Assembly (NCBI GenBank): GCA_036504595.1
Contig: DASXUX010000053.1
Span: forward strand, 62,001-126,000
Origin: DASXUX01 sp036504595
GTDB taxonomy: Bacteria; Planctomycetota; SZUA-567; H5-PLA8
Direction of reading: 5' to 3'
Length of the DNA: 64,000 bases
The notes below the pieces were generated by a model. It was not told where the DNA came from and made no database searches. It was given only the letters and a program-made list of their open reading frames with translations. Positions 16,022 through 24,678 of the stretch are shown piece by piece. The number at the start of each line of letters is the position of its first letter. The stretch's first letter is position 1. The position numbers and the translations under genes are program-made.

Positions 16022-16795
16022 CTACTTCTTCCCTGCCGCTTCCTTCGCCTGCTTGATGGCGTCGATCAGGTCCGACATCGGCCGCACGATGGCCCCGCCC
16101 GAACCTCCCGAGATCATTGTCATGATCGACGCGTGGCTCTCGTCAGCTCCGCCAACGGACGTCTTCGTGACCATGATGCCCAGGGGGTTGCCGTCCGCCG
16201 CGTAGACCAGGTTGCCCAGGCTGCCGGACAGGTCGGCCGAGCACACGTAGTACGGCCGCGGACCTTTCACTTCGGCCTTCACCTTGCCGGATTCCAGCCC
16301 CACCACACGATTGAAGTTCTTGCCCAGTCGCACCACGCTGAACACGTCATCCATCGCTTTTGCCGGCGCGGCGGCGGCTGTCAGTGCCACCGCATCGAAC
16401 GTCTTCCCGAGTTCCTTCGGCCGCAGAAATGCCAAGTCCAGGTCCGTGTCCTTGAGCACGATCTCCGCCGGGATCTCCGTGCCATCGGGCATCAGCAGCG
16501 TCGTCTCCTTGACCGTAATGTCCACCTTCATGCCCATCATCGACTGTCTGCTCGGGTCCACGCGGGACGCGCAGGTCACCGTCAGCCCGGACGGATCGAC
16601 GATAGTCCCCGTCACCTCCGCCTTTTGCTCTTGTTCGCGATCTTGCCCGCCGCGGCTCATCTTCACTGTCGAGACCACCCGAATCGCGACGACGCCTTTG
16701 CCGTTCTGCTCCATCACCTTGCGAGCCGTCTCGTTGAAGTCCGCCGCCTGTACTGCGGTTGCCGCCACCGCACATGCCAAAATCAGGAACTTCAT
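16022..16795 (-). CDS. Secreted HtrA-fold paralogue without catalytic triad (B)
   Basis: The 257-residue secreted protein (signal peptide M-K-F-L-I-L-A-C-A... V-Q-A-A-D) is a paralogue of the 15117-15923 product. Shared patterns include D-F-x-E-T-A-R, T-I-V-D-P-S-G-L-T-V, D-G-T-E-I-P-A-E-I-V-L-K-D-T-D-L-D-L-A-F-L, K-G-P-R-P-Y-Y-V-C-S-A and a terminal D-L-I-D-A-I-K-Q-A-K. Like its twin it lacks His and Ser nucleophile motifs. GGAGGTGC precedes the ATG. The order protease, B, A on one strand points to co-transcription and a shared periplasmic job; that job is inference. Confidence 0.7.
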   Translation of the reverse strand: MKFLILACAVAATAVQAADFNETARKVMEQNGKGVVAIRVVSTVKMSRGGQDREQEQKAEVTGTIVDPSGLTVTCASRVDPSRQSMMGMKVDITVKETTLLMPDGTEIPAEIVLKDTDLDLAFLRPKELGKTFDAVALTAAAAPAKAMDDVFSVVRLGKNFNRVVGLESGKVKAEVKGPRPYYVCSADLSGSLGNLVYAADGNPLGIMVTKTSVGGADESHASIMTMISGGSGGAIVRPMSDLIDAIKQAKEAAGKK

Positions 16796-16813
16796 TCAGC
16801 ACCTCCTCAAACG

Positions 16814-16895
16814 TTGTTATTTTGGATTTTAGATTTTGGATTTTGGATTTGCGGCATCGATCCGCTGAATCCAAAATCTAAAATCTAAAATCTCT
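16814..16895. repeat. GATTTTGGATTTTAGATT word hairpin (copy 2)
   Basis: TTTTGGATTTTAGATTTTGG and the complementary AATCCAAAATCTAAAATC fold around a spacer TGCGGCATCGATCCGCTG. The right arm abuts the stop codon of the HtrA gene. Confidence 0.8.
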
Positions 16896-18945
16896 ACTTC
16901 TTCTCGTTCCAGACCGGATAGGCTTCGACGAACGTCGTGGTGATGCCGCGCTTCACGAAGAAAACGGCGTACTTGGCTTTTTGATCGGTGATCGTCTTCA
17001 TTGCTTTTTCCAGTTCGGCGACCGTCGTGATCTTCTGCCCGTTGATGAACTGAACGATGTCCCCGCCTTTCAGTCCGCACACCGCCGCCCAGCCGCCCAT
17101 GTCCGCTTGCGTCAGCAGAGCGCCGGTGTCGCTTTCGGCCAGCTTGCGCTTCACGCGGTCGTCCTGCGTGATATCGCGCGCTTTGAATTCGAACGCGAGA
17201 TCCTCATACACGCGCAGCTCTTTCTCGCTCTTCGGCGCGGGCTTGAGCGCCACCGTCAGCTTCTGCGGCTGGCCACCGCGAATGATGGAGACTTCCGCAT
17301 TACCGTCGGGTTTGTAAGCGCGAACCATGGACGGGAAGACTTCGCTGTCGTGCGGCTCGGACGCCTCCACCAACTGACCGTCCAAATGCGTGATGACATC
17401 GCCGACCTTCACGCCGGCCTGCTCCGCATTGCCGCCGGGGTAAACATGCGTGACGCGAACGCCTTTCTTCCCTTCCAGGCTCAGCGCCTTGGCGAGCTTC
17501 TTCGTGAGCACCTGCGTCGAAACGCCCATCCACGCCTTTTTTGCCTCGGCCGCGGGATCCTGCGGCGTGCTGATGCCCGCTTCGACCAGCGTCAGATACA
17601 CGTCGTTGCCGCGCTCGAATTCAACCAGCACCGGCACCGACGCTTTCCCACCCACCAGTTCGTTGGAGAGCTTTTCAAAATCCGCCTGCGTCTTCACCGG
17701 CTTGCCGCCGATCGCCACGATGATGTCGTTGCCCTGCAGAGCCGGCACGGCTTTGTCGGCCGGACCGCCGGGCGTCACGCTGCCCAGGATCACACCGTCG
17801 CACGTCAACCGCTGCTTGCCCTTGGCATCCATCACGGTAATGCGCCGAGCGGTAAAGCCCCATTCCTTATACGCGCGCTGCTCGCTCATCGCTTCGTCGC
17901 GCAGCATTGGCACGATCGAAATCGTCTGCTCTTTTCCGTCGCGAAGAATCTGGAACGGCACCGTCTTGCCGACTTCCTTGGCGGCGAGCACCTTATTGAA
18001 CGCCGGCACTTCTTCGTCGAAGCGCACATGCACCGCTTCCCCGCCCACGCTGACGATCACGTCGCCGGCCTTCAGCCCCGCCGTTTCCGCGGGCGTTCCG
18101 GCCACGATTCCCGCGACCAGCACGCCTTTGTTGGGTGTTTCCTTGCCGGGCGCATGCAGCAGCGGCTGCGACGCAAATCCGAAAAACGCCCGGCGCACCG
18201 ATCCGGTCTTGATGAGCTCTTCGGCAACCGGCCGAGCCACCGCGCTGGGGATCGCGCCGCCCATCGACCCGACGCCGATCTCGTTGACCCCGATGATCTC
18301 GCCGGCGACGTTGACCAGCGGCCCGCCCGAATTCCCCGGCTGAATCGTCGCGTCATGTCCAAACCACTTCACCAGCGAACCGACTTCTTCGCCGTCGAGT
18401 TCGAACGAATCGCCCATGCGCTTGGGCATGATCATGTCTTTATTGGCCAGGATTCCGCGCGTCACCGACTGCGACAGGCCGAGCGGGCAGCCCATCGCGT
18501 AAACGATGTCGCCGACCTTGCTCGCATCCGAATCGCCCCAGCGCGCAATTTGCAGCGCCGGCGCCCCCGCGGGCCGCGCCGACAGGTCAAGCTTGATCAC
18601 GGCGATGTCCGCCAGCGGATCGCTGCCCACCAGCGTTGCGGGAACTTCCTCGCGGTTGGACAGCCGGCAGCGCAGGGCAACCGAGTGCCCCGCGACGTGA
18701 TGGTTGGTGACCACGTACCCATCCGTTGAAATGATCGCGCCGCTGCCCGTGCCTTGCGCCTTCTGCTCGCGTCCGTTGGTGTACATGCCCATGACGACCT
18801 GGACCTGCACCAGCGACGGATAGACGGCCGCGACCGCCGGGTCCATCGCCCGCTCGGCCTCGCCGCCGCTGACCACTCGCGACGCCAGCAAACCGATCGC
18901 GCAACAAGCCACCCACGCCAACAAAACGCCACCGTTCCGCTTCAT
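16894..18945 (-). CDS. HtrA/Deg-type serine protease with multiple PDZ modules
   Basis: This 683-residue secreted protease starts at the ATG of M-K-R-N-G-G, with GGGAG upstream; a TTG 18 bases earlier is a poorer start. The S1C triad is His83 (T-N-H-H-V-A), Asp113 (L-A-D-I-A-V) and Ser206 (P-G-N-S-G-G-P-L). Downstream are four PDZ-like modules, each with a G-x-x-x-G-D-x-I or similar core: about 255-350, 390-450, 475-560 and 615-665. Usual HtrA has one or two PDZ domains at 350-500 residues, so this is an enlarged form. It likely degrades or refolds damaged envelope proteins. Two smaller triad-less paralogues follow in the same direction. Confidence 0.9.
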   Translation of the reverse strand: MKRNGGVLLAWVACCAIGLLASRVVSGGEAERAMDPAVAAVYPSLVQVQVVMGMYTNGREQKAQGTGSGAIISTDGYVVTNHHVAGHSVALRCRLSNREEVPATLVGSDPLADIAVIKLDLSARPAGAPALQIARWGDSDASKVGDIVYAMGCPLGLSQSVTRGILANKDMIMPKRMGDSFELDGEEVGSLVKWFGHDATIQPGNSGGPLVNVAGEIIGVNEIGVGSMGGAIPSAVARPVAEELIKTGSVRRAFFGFASQPLLHAPGKETPNKGVLVAGIVAGTPAETAGLKAGDVIVSVGGEAVHVRFDEEVPAFNKVLAAKEVGKTVPFQILRDGKEQTISIVPMLRDEAMSEQRAYKEWGFTARRITVMDAKGKQRLTCDGVILGSVTPGGPADKAVPALQGNDIIVAIGGKPVKTQADFEKLSNELVGGKASVPVLVEFERGNDVYLTLVEAGISTPQDPAAEAKKAWMGVSTQVLTKKLAKALSLEGKKGVRVTHVYPGGNAEQAGVKVGDVITHLDGQLVEASEPHDSEVFPSMVRAYKPDGNAEVSIIRGGQPQKLTVALKPAPKSEKELRVYEDLAFEFKARDITQDDRVKRKLAESDTGALLTQADMGGWAAVCGLKGGDIVQFINGQKITTVAELEKAMKTITDQKAKYAVFFVKRGITTTFVEAYPVWNEKK

Positions 18946-19229
18946 TTTTGTATCTCCCGTCAAGCCGTAGTGCGGGCATCTTGCCCGCTGCCGCTTGGCA
19001 CCGCAGGCGTCCTCGCCCGTGTACTTATAGCGACTTTCGGCCGCAGCCCACCCCTCGCGTTATCCCAGGTAATTCCCGCACAACCTCTAGTCGGGACATT
19101 GTTTTTAGAGAGTTTTAAGGTAGGTGCAAACCAAGAATGGCTGGCGCTGATGTGGTCGAGCGCGGGCAGTGAAACCTGGCCTTACGCCGCTGCAGGTCGG
19201 AGTGTTCTGTTCGCGCCTTTCCGCGACGT

Positions 19230-20726
19230 TTATTCGCTTTGTTCCCGCCGTAACGCCGCCTCTACCGGAGACCAATCCAAATAACGACTAAAGAAGCTTT
19301 GCAGCCACTTTAAATCATTGCCCGACAACTGCGGTCGAACTTTCTCCACAAATGACTCAAGCGTGAGTTCGAAGAACCTGTTTTCTCCATCCTTAATGGC
19401 CTTCGCGTATTTGGGGATCAAAGTGGCACATTCGGTATCACCATCGGCGAACAGAACGACGTAGGCAACATGCTTGTAGGTGTGACCACGCATTGTCTCC
19501 GCCAGTAAATGTGTTCGCCAAAGCTGTTGTGTAGACATCTCGTTAAGCGCCCGCCATCCAGATTCATCACATAAGCCTGTGCTGAGCGCCAGACGATACT
19601 CTCTGTCCGTCGGCGACTTTCCTTTTGAACTGAAGGAGTCCGTGTACTTGGTTTCAATTGCCAGTAAACCCCGCTCGCCATCGCAATGGGTGTACTCGAC
19701 GAACGCATCAAAGGCGGAGCGATCGCCGGTGCCAAGCTCCGGATGGCCACGCCCCGGTGAGTGTTCGAGTTTTACGTTGGTAACCTCATGCACACGCGAC
19801 GGCAGTAGTGCTCTCCAAATCAGAGTTGCAAGTGGTAGAGTTTTCACCTGCGGAAGAAATAGGTTGAAGCAAAGCGTCTGGCTGGTCAACATGTTGCCAA
19901 ATAATCGCTTCGTCTCGATATTATCCCCAGGTTCTCTGTTCGCGACGCGTTCCTGCGCCCACTTGAATATCTCTGGGCTGAGGAAGTTTTCGCCCTTTTT
20001 TGCATCTTCTGCGGTCAGATAGTTCCCCAGTTGTTTTTCCGCTTTCCCCCCTGCCCCGCACGTTAGCCCGCGGTTTTGGCGGTAGAGCGACTGCTTGAGG
20101 CGACACCAACTTCGAAACGGAGTGTCACTTCCAACATTTGAATTATGAGCGCTGAGCAGCTTCTCTGGCGGCGGAACGTTGAAATCGATCATGCGGGTAC
20201 TCCCTTGTGTAAGGCCAAGCCGCGCCTCAACGAAAATCGGACGAAGCTCATTATTCACGGGATCAGGAAATATCATTTCCACGCCGCCCAACGAGCTCTC
20301 GATGGCAAGTAGGTCTTCGATGAAGGTCGGTCCAATGTAGATCCATCCTCGCGTGCTGCCAATCGCATGGCCTCGAAGATCGAATTGAAATCCTTTTGAT
20401 TCCAAATCGGTGCGGAAGGGTTCGTCGTTCAACGCCCTCTGCCAGACACCGAAGAGCTTCTCTGGGTGAAACGGTAAACGGCCGCCCATTCGATACCCGA
20501 ACATGATCTGCTCGTTCAGTTCCTGCATCCAGATAGCTCGAACCGGCAGCAACCCGTCCTCGCCGGTCTTTCCGGCGCAGTGCGTTTGCCCGTACGTCAT
20601 TTCGGTCTGCAAGCAGTTAGGTATTGGCGTTTTAAGGGTTTTCCCAGAATCGCGAATTATCGCGTTAGCGCGATCGTAGTCGCCGAGTGACAGCGCAGTC
20701 AGTAACGAATCCAAAAAGAGGCTCAT
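19230..20726 (-). CDS. Putative PD-(D/E)XK nuclease-like protein
   Basis: The 498-residue protein is not firmly recognised. Near residues 327-350 it reads S-A-F-D-A-F-V-E-Y ... L-L-A-I-E-T-K-Y-T-D-S-F, giving a D...E-x-K arrangement of PD-(D/E)XK nucleases, comparable to the PGN_0703-type family. The preceding P-S-R-V-H-E-V-T-N-V-K-L-E-H-S-P-G-R-G is consistent with that fold's first strand. No signal peptide or membrane helix is seen. Its base composition is noticeably more AT-rich than the neighbours, suggesting transfer. It may be a defence or repair nuclease, but no methylase or other defence gene is adjacent, and it could also be a catalytically active repair enzyme of another kind. Confidence 0.55.
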   Translation of the reverse strand: MSLFLDSLLTALSLGDYDRANAIIRDSGKTLKTPIPNCLQTEMTYGQTHCAGKTGEDGLLPVRAIWMQELNEQIMFGYRMGGRLPFHPEKLFGVWQRALNDEPFRTDLESKGFQFDLRGHAIGSTRGWIYIGPTFIEDLLAIESSLGGVEMIFPDPVNNELRPIFVEARLGLTQGSTRMIDFNVPPPEKLLSAHNSNVGSDTPFRSWCRLKQSLYRQNRGLTCGAGGKAEKQLGNYLTAEDAKKGENFLSPEIFKWAQERVANREPGDNIETKRLFGNMLTSQTLCFNLFLPQVKTLPLATLIWRALLPSRVHEVTNVKLEHSPGRGHPELGTGDRSAFDAFVEYTHCDGERGLLAIETKYTDSFSSKGKSPTDREYRLALSTGLCDESGWRALNEMSTQQLWRTHLLAETMRGHTYKHVAYVVLFADGDTECATLIPKYAKAIKDGENRFFELTLESFVEKVRPQLSGNDLKWLQSFFSRYLDWSPVEAALRREQSE

Positions 20727-20798
20727 CGGTTCTCCGTGTGATGCGGAATTCCGGTGCCACGATGCTCAATACTCGCTTAACGCGTTCCTGCTTCCCGC

Positions 20799-21284
20799 CT
20801 ACTCCGTCTTCCCCGCCTGCTTCAGCTTGATCTCGATCTCCCGGATGCGGCGACGCAGGTCGCGGATGCGGCGGACGGGGTCGTTGACGGCGGGGTCGCC
20901 GGCCGCGACGCCAATATCGGGGGCGGCGTCCCAGCATTTGACGATACTTTCGCCCAGCTTGCCGTAGGCGACTTTCAGTTGCAGGCGCAGCTTTTCAAGC
21001 TCTGCCACATTCACGCCCAGGCGCGCGTATTTCTCCGCGGCTTGCCCGGCGGCTTTCAGCCCGTCGCTCAGACTCGAGAAGAACCCGCCCGGCTTGGCGG
21101 CCGGCCCCGCGTCCTTTTCCGTTTCTTCGGCGACGCCGGCAAAGGGATCCTCGGCGTCTTCTTCGACAGCCTCTTCCTCGTCCAGCTCAGCCGCGTCTAC
21201 CACTTCGGGCTGCGGCTTGCGCTTGGGCTTCGGCTCGTCTTCGGATTCCGGACGTGATTTGGCGGGCTTGCGTTTCTTAGCCAT
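20799..21284 (-). CDS. Hypothetical acidic/basic linker plus coiled-coil protein
   Basis: This 161-residue protein has a very charged, probably disordered N-terminal half: a lysine-rich start, then an acidic run with E-E-E-A-V-E-E-D-A-E-D. A helical C-terminal half follows with V-A-E-L-E-K-L-R-L-Q-L-K-V-A-Y-G-K-L-G-E and R-R-I-R-D-L-R-R-R-I-R-E-I-E-I-K-L-K-Q. It may be a coiled-coil scaffold. No family is recognised. A CTGCCTACTCC word repeat abuts its 3' end. The next gene in the same direction lies upstream (21368-21583), also small and charged, so the two may be co-transcribed. Confidence 0.65.
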   Translation of the reverse strand: MAKKRKPAKSRPESEDEPKPKRKPQPEVVDAAELDEEEAVEEDAEDPFAGVAEETEKDAGPAAKPGGFFSSLSDGLKAAGQAAEKYARLGVNVAELEKLRLQLKVAYGKLGESIVKCWDAAPDIGVAAGDPAVNDPVRRIRDLRRRIREIEIKLKQAGKTE

Positions 21285-21367
21285 AGATCCCCCCTGGTAC
21301 TCTTACCGGCTCAGTTTTCAAAAATCCGGGGCAAGACTTCGCGACTCCGTTGTGCTTCTCCGCGTCG

Positions 21368-21583
21368 TTACTTTTTCTTGGCGTGCCTGGCTCTATTCGC
21401 CGCTTCCTTCTCTTCAGTTTCGCGGGTGGTCTTCTCTTCCTTGGTTTCCGAGCGGATCATTCGGCCCGGGTTGGATTGGTAGACCGTCCAACCCACGGCC
21501 AGCACAATCATGGCGCCCGCAATGAAAGGCAACATCTTGTTCGGCTTCTTAGCGAAAGGGTCGGGCTTTTTCTCGACTACCAT
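21368..21583 (-). CDS. Small single-pass membrane protein
   Basis: The 71-residue protein starts at the ATG of M-V-V-E-K-K, with AGGAG 8 bases upstream. It has one transmembrane helix (M-L-P-F-I-A-G-A-M-I-V-L-A-V-G-W-T-V-Y) and a strongly charged C-terminal tail (K-E-E-K-T-T-R-E-T-E-E-K-E) ending in three lysines. No family is recognised. The good ribosome binding site and helix make it credible as a gene. It precedes the coiled-coil protein at 20799-21284 by 83 bp on the same strand. Confidence 0.65.
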   Translation of the reverse strand: MVVEKKPDPFAKKPNKMLPFIAGAMIVLAVGWTVYQSNPGRMIRSETKEEKTTRETEEKEAANRARHAKKK

Positions 21584-21659
21584 GAGCAATGCTCCTGCTA
21601 AAATGTTGGAGTGCGCATCACGTTAAGCCCTGCCGTGCCAAATTCAAGCAATTACGGAC

Positions 21660-21776
21660 AGTCTAGAAGTCGAGAAGTCCAGCAGTCGAGGAAGTCGATG
21701 GCTTGTTTCCTCCGCAACGGATAACGAACCGTGGACTCCTCGGCTCCTGGACACCGGACTTCTGGACTTTTCTCTG
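21660..21776. repeat. TCTAGAAGTCGAGAAGTCCAG word repeat
   Basis: CTAGAAGTCGAGAAGTCCAG words on the left face complementary GGACTTCTGGACTTTTC words on the right, with GGACTCCTCGGCTCCTGG between. The same words recur at 23258-23292 and 37748-37775. Together with 21590-21660 it forms the 240-bp upstream region of the MFS gene. Confidence 0.6.
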
Positions 21777-21827
21777 TTGTCTCACGCTGTACAACGCCGT
21801 GAACGCTCGCTTCGGCTGAAGGAACCC

Positions 21828-23168
21828 ATGGAACAACTCGCGCCCGACGTTCAGCAGGAAACCATGCGCCGGATCACCTGGCGTCTGATCCCCTTCATGA
21901 TGCTCCTCTACTTCGTGGCGTTTCTGGATCGAGCGAACGTCGGCTTTGCAGCGAAGAGCATGAACGAGGACCTCGGCATCAGCAAGACGCTCTACGGCTT
22001 CGGCGCCGGCGCGTTTTTTCTCGGCTATTTCCTCTTTGAAGTCCCCAGCAACCTGCTCCTGCACCGCTTCGGTGCGCGGCGCTGGATCGCGCGCATTATG
22101 ATCTCGTGGGGCATCGTCTCCGCCGCCACGGCGCTGGTCGTTGGAGCCAACAGCTACATTTCGATCCGAATTTTGCTCGGCATCGCCGAAGCCGGTTTCT
22201 TTCCCGGCATGATCCTGTACCTGACCTATTGGTTCCCCGGATCCATGCGCGGCCGAATCACGGCTCTGTTCGTCGCCGCGATCCCCATTTCAGGAATCAT
22301 CGGCGCCCCGCTCTCCGGCGCCCTCCTTGACCTCAGCGGCACCCACGGCCTCAAAGGCTGGCAGTGGATGTTCATCGTGGAAGCGATTCCCGCCATCCTC
22401 ATCGGCGCAACGGTTCCGTTTCTTCTGACCGACCGCCCCGCTCAGGCGCGCTGGCTCAAACCGGAGCAAGCGCAGTGGCTGCAGGGCGTGTTGGACCGCG
22501 AAAGCAGCCATAAGCCGCACATGCCGCTGCTGCAAGCCTTGCTTCACCCATCTATTCTGGTGCTCAGCGGCGTGTACTTCTGCATGATGGTCGGGCTGTA
22601 CGGCCTGAATTTCTGGATGCCGACCGTCCTCGATGCCACCGGCCTTTCGAGCAGCCAGATGAAATGGGTTCCCGCGATTCCGCCGGCGTGCGGAGCGATC
22701 GTGATGTTCTTCTGGGGCCGCCATTCCGATCAGAAGAGCGAACGCGAATGGCACGTCGCCGCCGCGCTGGTGGTCGGAGCCGTTGGCTTGGGCCTGACGG
22801 GTTTGAGCATCAGCAATCTGCCTCAAGAAGCCACCGCGCGCGGCCTGACCCCGGTCTCGGTGCAAGTGATGGCCACGACGGGTTTCGTGCTTCTGGCCAT
22901 CGGCGTCTTTTCCGCCATGGCCAGTTTCTGGCCGCTGCCCTCGGCGAGATTAGTCGGCACCGCCGCCGCTGGCGGCATCGCCGTGATCAATTCCATCGGC
23001 AATCTTGGCGGCTTCATCGGTCCGTACACGATCGGCGCGCTGAAGGATACGCACTTTGGCTACACCGGCGGCCTTATCGCGACCGCGTTGACGATGGCTG
23101 TCGGAGCCGTGCTGGTCGTCGCGACCAAAGCCAGCCCAGCGCCTCAGGCTGCACCGCAACTTCAATGA
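21828..23168 (+). CDS. MFS transporter, anion:cation symporter (ACS/GudP-ExuT-like) family
   Basis: This 446-residue polytopic protein has twelve predicted helices. Signature stretches are F-L-D-R-A-N-V-G-F-A near helix 1, G-Y-F-L-F-E-V-P-S-N-L-L-L, G-I-A-E-A-G-F-F-P-G-M-I-L-Y-L-T-Y-W-F-P and F-I-V-E-A-I-P-A. These are typical of the ACS family that imports organic acids such as hexuronates, glucarate or phthalate with protons. The ATG at 21828 (AAGGAA upstream) is preferred to an in-frame TTG at 21777. It precedes a UroD-like methyltransferase by about 130 bp. The substrate cannot be told from sequence. Confidence 0.85.
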   Translation: MEQLAPDVQQETMRRITWRLIPFMMLLYFVAFLDRANVGFAAKSMNEDLGISKTLYGFGAGAFFLGYFLFEVPSNLLLHRFGARRWIARIMISWGIVSAATALVVGANSYISIRILLGIAEAGFFPGMILYLTYWFPGSMRGRITALFVAAIPISGIIGAPLSGALLDLSGTHGLKGWQWMFIVEAIPAILIGATVPFLLTDRPAQARWLKPEQAQWLQGVLDRESSHKPHMPLLQALLHPSILVLSGVYFCMMVGLYGLNFWMPTVLDATGLSSSQMKWVPAIPPACGAIVMFFWGRHSDQKSEREWHVAAALVVGAVGLGLTGLSISNLPQEATARGLTPVSVQVMATTGFVLLAIGVFSAMASFWPLPSARLVGTAAAGGIAVINSIGNLGGFIGPYTIGALKDTHFGYTGGLIATALTMAVGAVLVVATKASPAPQAAPQLQ

Positions 23169-23290
23169 TGATGAATGCTGAATGATGAATGCTGAATGCG
23201 GATAAAATGGATTAGCCATATTCCTCATTCCGCATTCCGCATTCATCATTTCAGCAGACTCTAGACTTCCAGAATCCAAACTCTAGACTG
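23165..23290. repeat. GAATGATGAATGC word hairpin plus CTAGACTTCCAG words
   Basis: ATGATGAATGCTGAATGATGAATGC words are followed after a spacer by complementary CATTCCGCATTCCGCATTCATC words, then by CTCTAGACTTCCAG and CTCTAGACTGCC. The family recurs at 29862-30062 and 44964-45048. Confidence 0.8.
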
Positions 23291-23297
23291 CCATTTC

Positions 23298-24371
23298 ATG
23301 ACTTCTCGACAACGCGTCCTGGCCGCTCTTGCTTTTGAGCGCCCCGATCGCACGCCATTCGCCTGGGGCTTCGGACCGCAGCCGCCGGCGCAGCGAGCGC
23401 TGGAAAACTTTTGCGCCGCGCGCGGCTTAAGCTGGCCGGAACTGCGCGCGCGAACGTCCGACACGCTGGTCCTCGACGCCGAATACATCGGCCCGCCGCC
23501 CGCTGTCGGCCAATCGCCTTACACCAGCATCTGGGGCATTCGCACGCGAGACGTTTCGTACGGCGAAGGCAGTTATCAGGAATTCGTGGGCCACCCGCTT
23601 GCAGGACTCGAAGACCCGGCGCAGCTCGACCGAATTGCGTGGCCAAACCCGGACTGGTTCGACTACGCATCGCTGCCGCGGCGCCTGAACCAGCTCAATC
23701 CTCAGCGCGGCAAGGCCACGCAGATTTCTATCGCCAGCGGCGGCAACCCGCTCGAAATTTACACCTGGATGACCGGCATGGAAGAGACCATGCTGAACCT
23801 GCTCGAACGCCCCGCGCTCGTCCGCGCGGCCTTGGCGCGCATCTGCGGCTGCTTTCAGCAGAAGTTGCAGCGTTGCGCAAAGGCGCTCGGCGACCAGGCC
23901 GATTTGGTGCACATGGCCGACGACCTTGGCGGTCAGAACGGCTTGCTGTTCTCGCGCGAAACCTACCGGCAGGTCGTGCAGCCGTTTCACCGTCTGCTCA
24001 TCGAAAACTGCCGACGCGTTTTTCCGTCCGCAAAGGTTCTCTATCACTCCGACGGCGCTGTCTTCGACGTGCTCCCCGATCTGCTTGACGCCGGCATCGA
24101 TATCCTCGAAGCCGTTCAAACCGACGCCACAGGCATGGCGCCGGAGCGCCTCAAGTCTGCCTTCGGCAAGCGCCTTTGCTTCCACGGCGGGATCTCCGTG
24201 CAGTCACTGCTGCCGAATTCCGACGCCGCCACTGTTCGCAGCGAATGCGCGCGTTTGGCCGCGGTGTTCGGAGACAATGGCGGCTACATCGCCGCGCCCA
24301 GCCATGCCATCCAGGCCGGCACACCGGCGGAGAATGTCTGGGCGATGCTGGAAGCGCTGGAGGTGCTGTGA
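23298..24371 (+). CDS. Uroporphyrinogen decarboxylase (URO-D)-like methyltransferase
   Basis: The 357-residue protein begins M-T-S-R-Q-R-V-L-A-A-L-A-F-E-R-P-D-R-T-P, the usual start of URO-D-fold proteins of environmental bacteria. It continues with the barrel motifs D-D-L-G-G-Q-N-G-L-L-F-S and L-Y-H-S-D-G-A-V-F-D-V-L-P-D-L-L-D-A-G-I-D-I-L-E-A-V-Q. Many such paralogues are corrinoid-dependent or demethylating methyltransferases rather than haem enzymes. The H-S-D-G and C-F-H-G-G-I-S patterns agree. It follows the MFS gene on the same strand with a repeat between. Methyl donor and acceptor are unknown. Confidence 0.8.
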   Translation: MTSRQRVLAALAFERPDRTPFAWGFGPQPPAQRALENFCAARGLSWPELRARTSDTLVLDAEYIGPPPAVGQSPYTSIWGIRTRDVSYGEGSYQEFVGHPLAGLEDPAQLDRIAWPNPDWFDYASLPRRLNQLNPQRGKATQISIASGGNPLEIYTWMTGMEETMLNLLERPALVRAALARICGCFQQKLQRCAKALGDQADLVHMADDLGGQNGLLFSRETYRQVVQPFHRLLIENCRRVFPSAKVLYHSDGAVFDVLPDLLDAGIDILEAVQTDATGMAPERLKSAFGKRLCFHGGISVQSLLPNSDAATVRSECARLAAVFGDNGGYIAAPSHAIQAGTPAENVWAMLEALEVL

Positions 24372-24396
24372 AGGCTGCTTCGACTGGAGTTGCGCT

Positions 24397-24678
24397 ATGA
24401 AGTATGTCGCTCGAGTGACCAAGGTATTGCATACTGGCATACACACGGTAGGCGGGGTTCGAGACGGCAAGATTGAAACCGTGGCTAATTTGCCGTTGCC
24501 GACCTTTGTCGAGATCGAGCTTGACGCTGGCCCAGACGGTCCCTGCATGTTCTATCGCTATACAGACGATGGGCAGTTTTGTGGCGACACGTGGCACCAG
24601 ACGCTCGCGGACGCATTTGAGGCGGCGGCATTCGAATACGGACTAACGGAAAACGACTTCAAAGAAGTTCCGAAGTAA
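24397..24678 (+). CDS. Hypothetical 93-residue protein
   Basis: The protein starts M-K-Y-V-A-R-V-T-K-V with GGAG 10 bases upstream. It is a small, soluble, mixed alpha/beta protein with no recognised motif. The stretch M-F-Y-R-Y-T-D-D-G-Q-F-C-G-D-T-W-H-Q-T-L-A-D-A-F resembles immunity-like or DUF proteins seen scattered in bacteria, but I cannot name one. It begins 25 bp after the URO-D-like gene, and its 3' end overlaps the convergent C39 peptidase gene by 20 bp. Confidence 0.6.
   Translation: MKYVARVTKVLHTGIHTVGGVRDGKIETVANLPLPTFVEIELDAGPDGPCMFYRYTDDGQFCGDTWHQTLADAFEAAAFEYGLTENDFKEVPK

Noticed and set aside
16894..18945. Rhomboid or other protease identity
   Set aside because: The His-Asp-Ser order and G-N-S-G-G with following PDZ-like modules clearly indicate HtrA/Deg.
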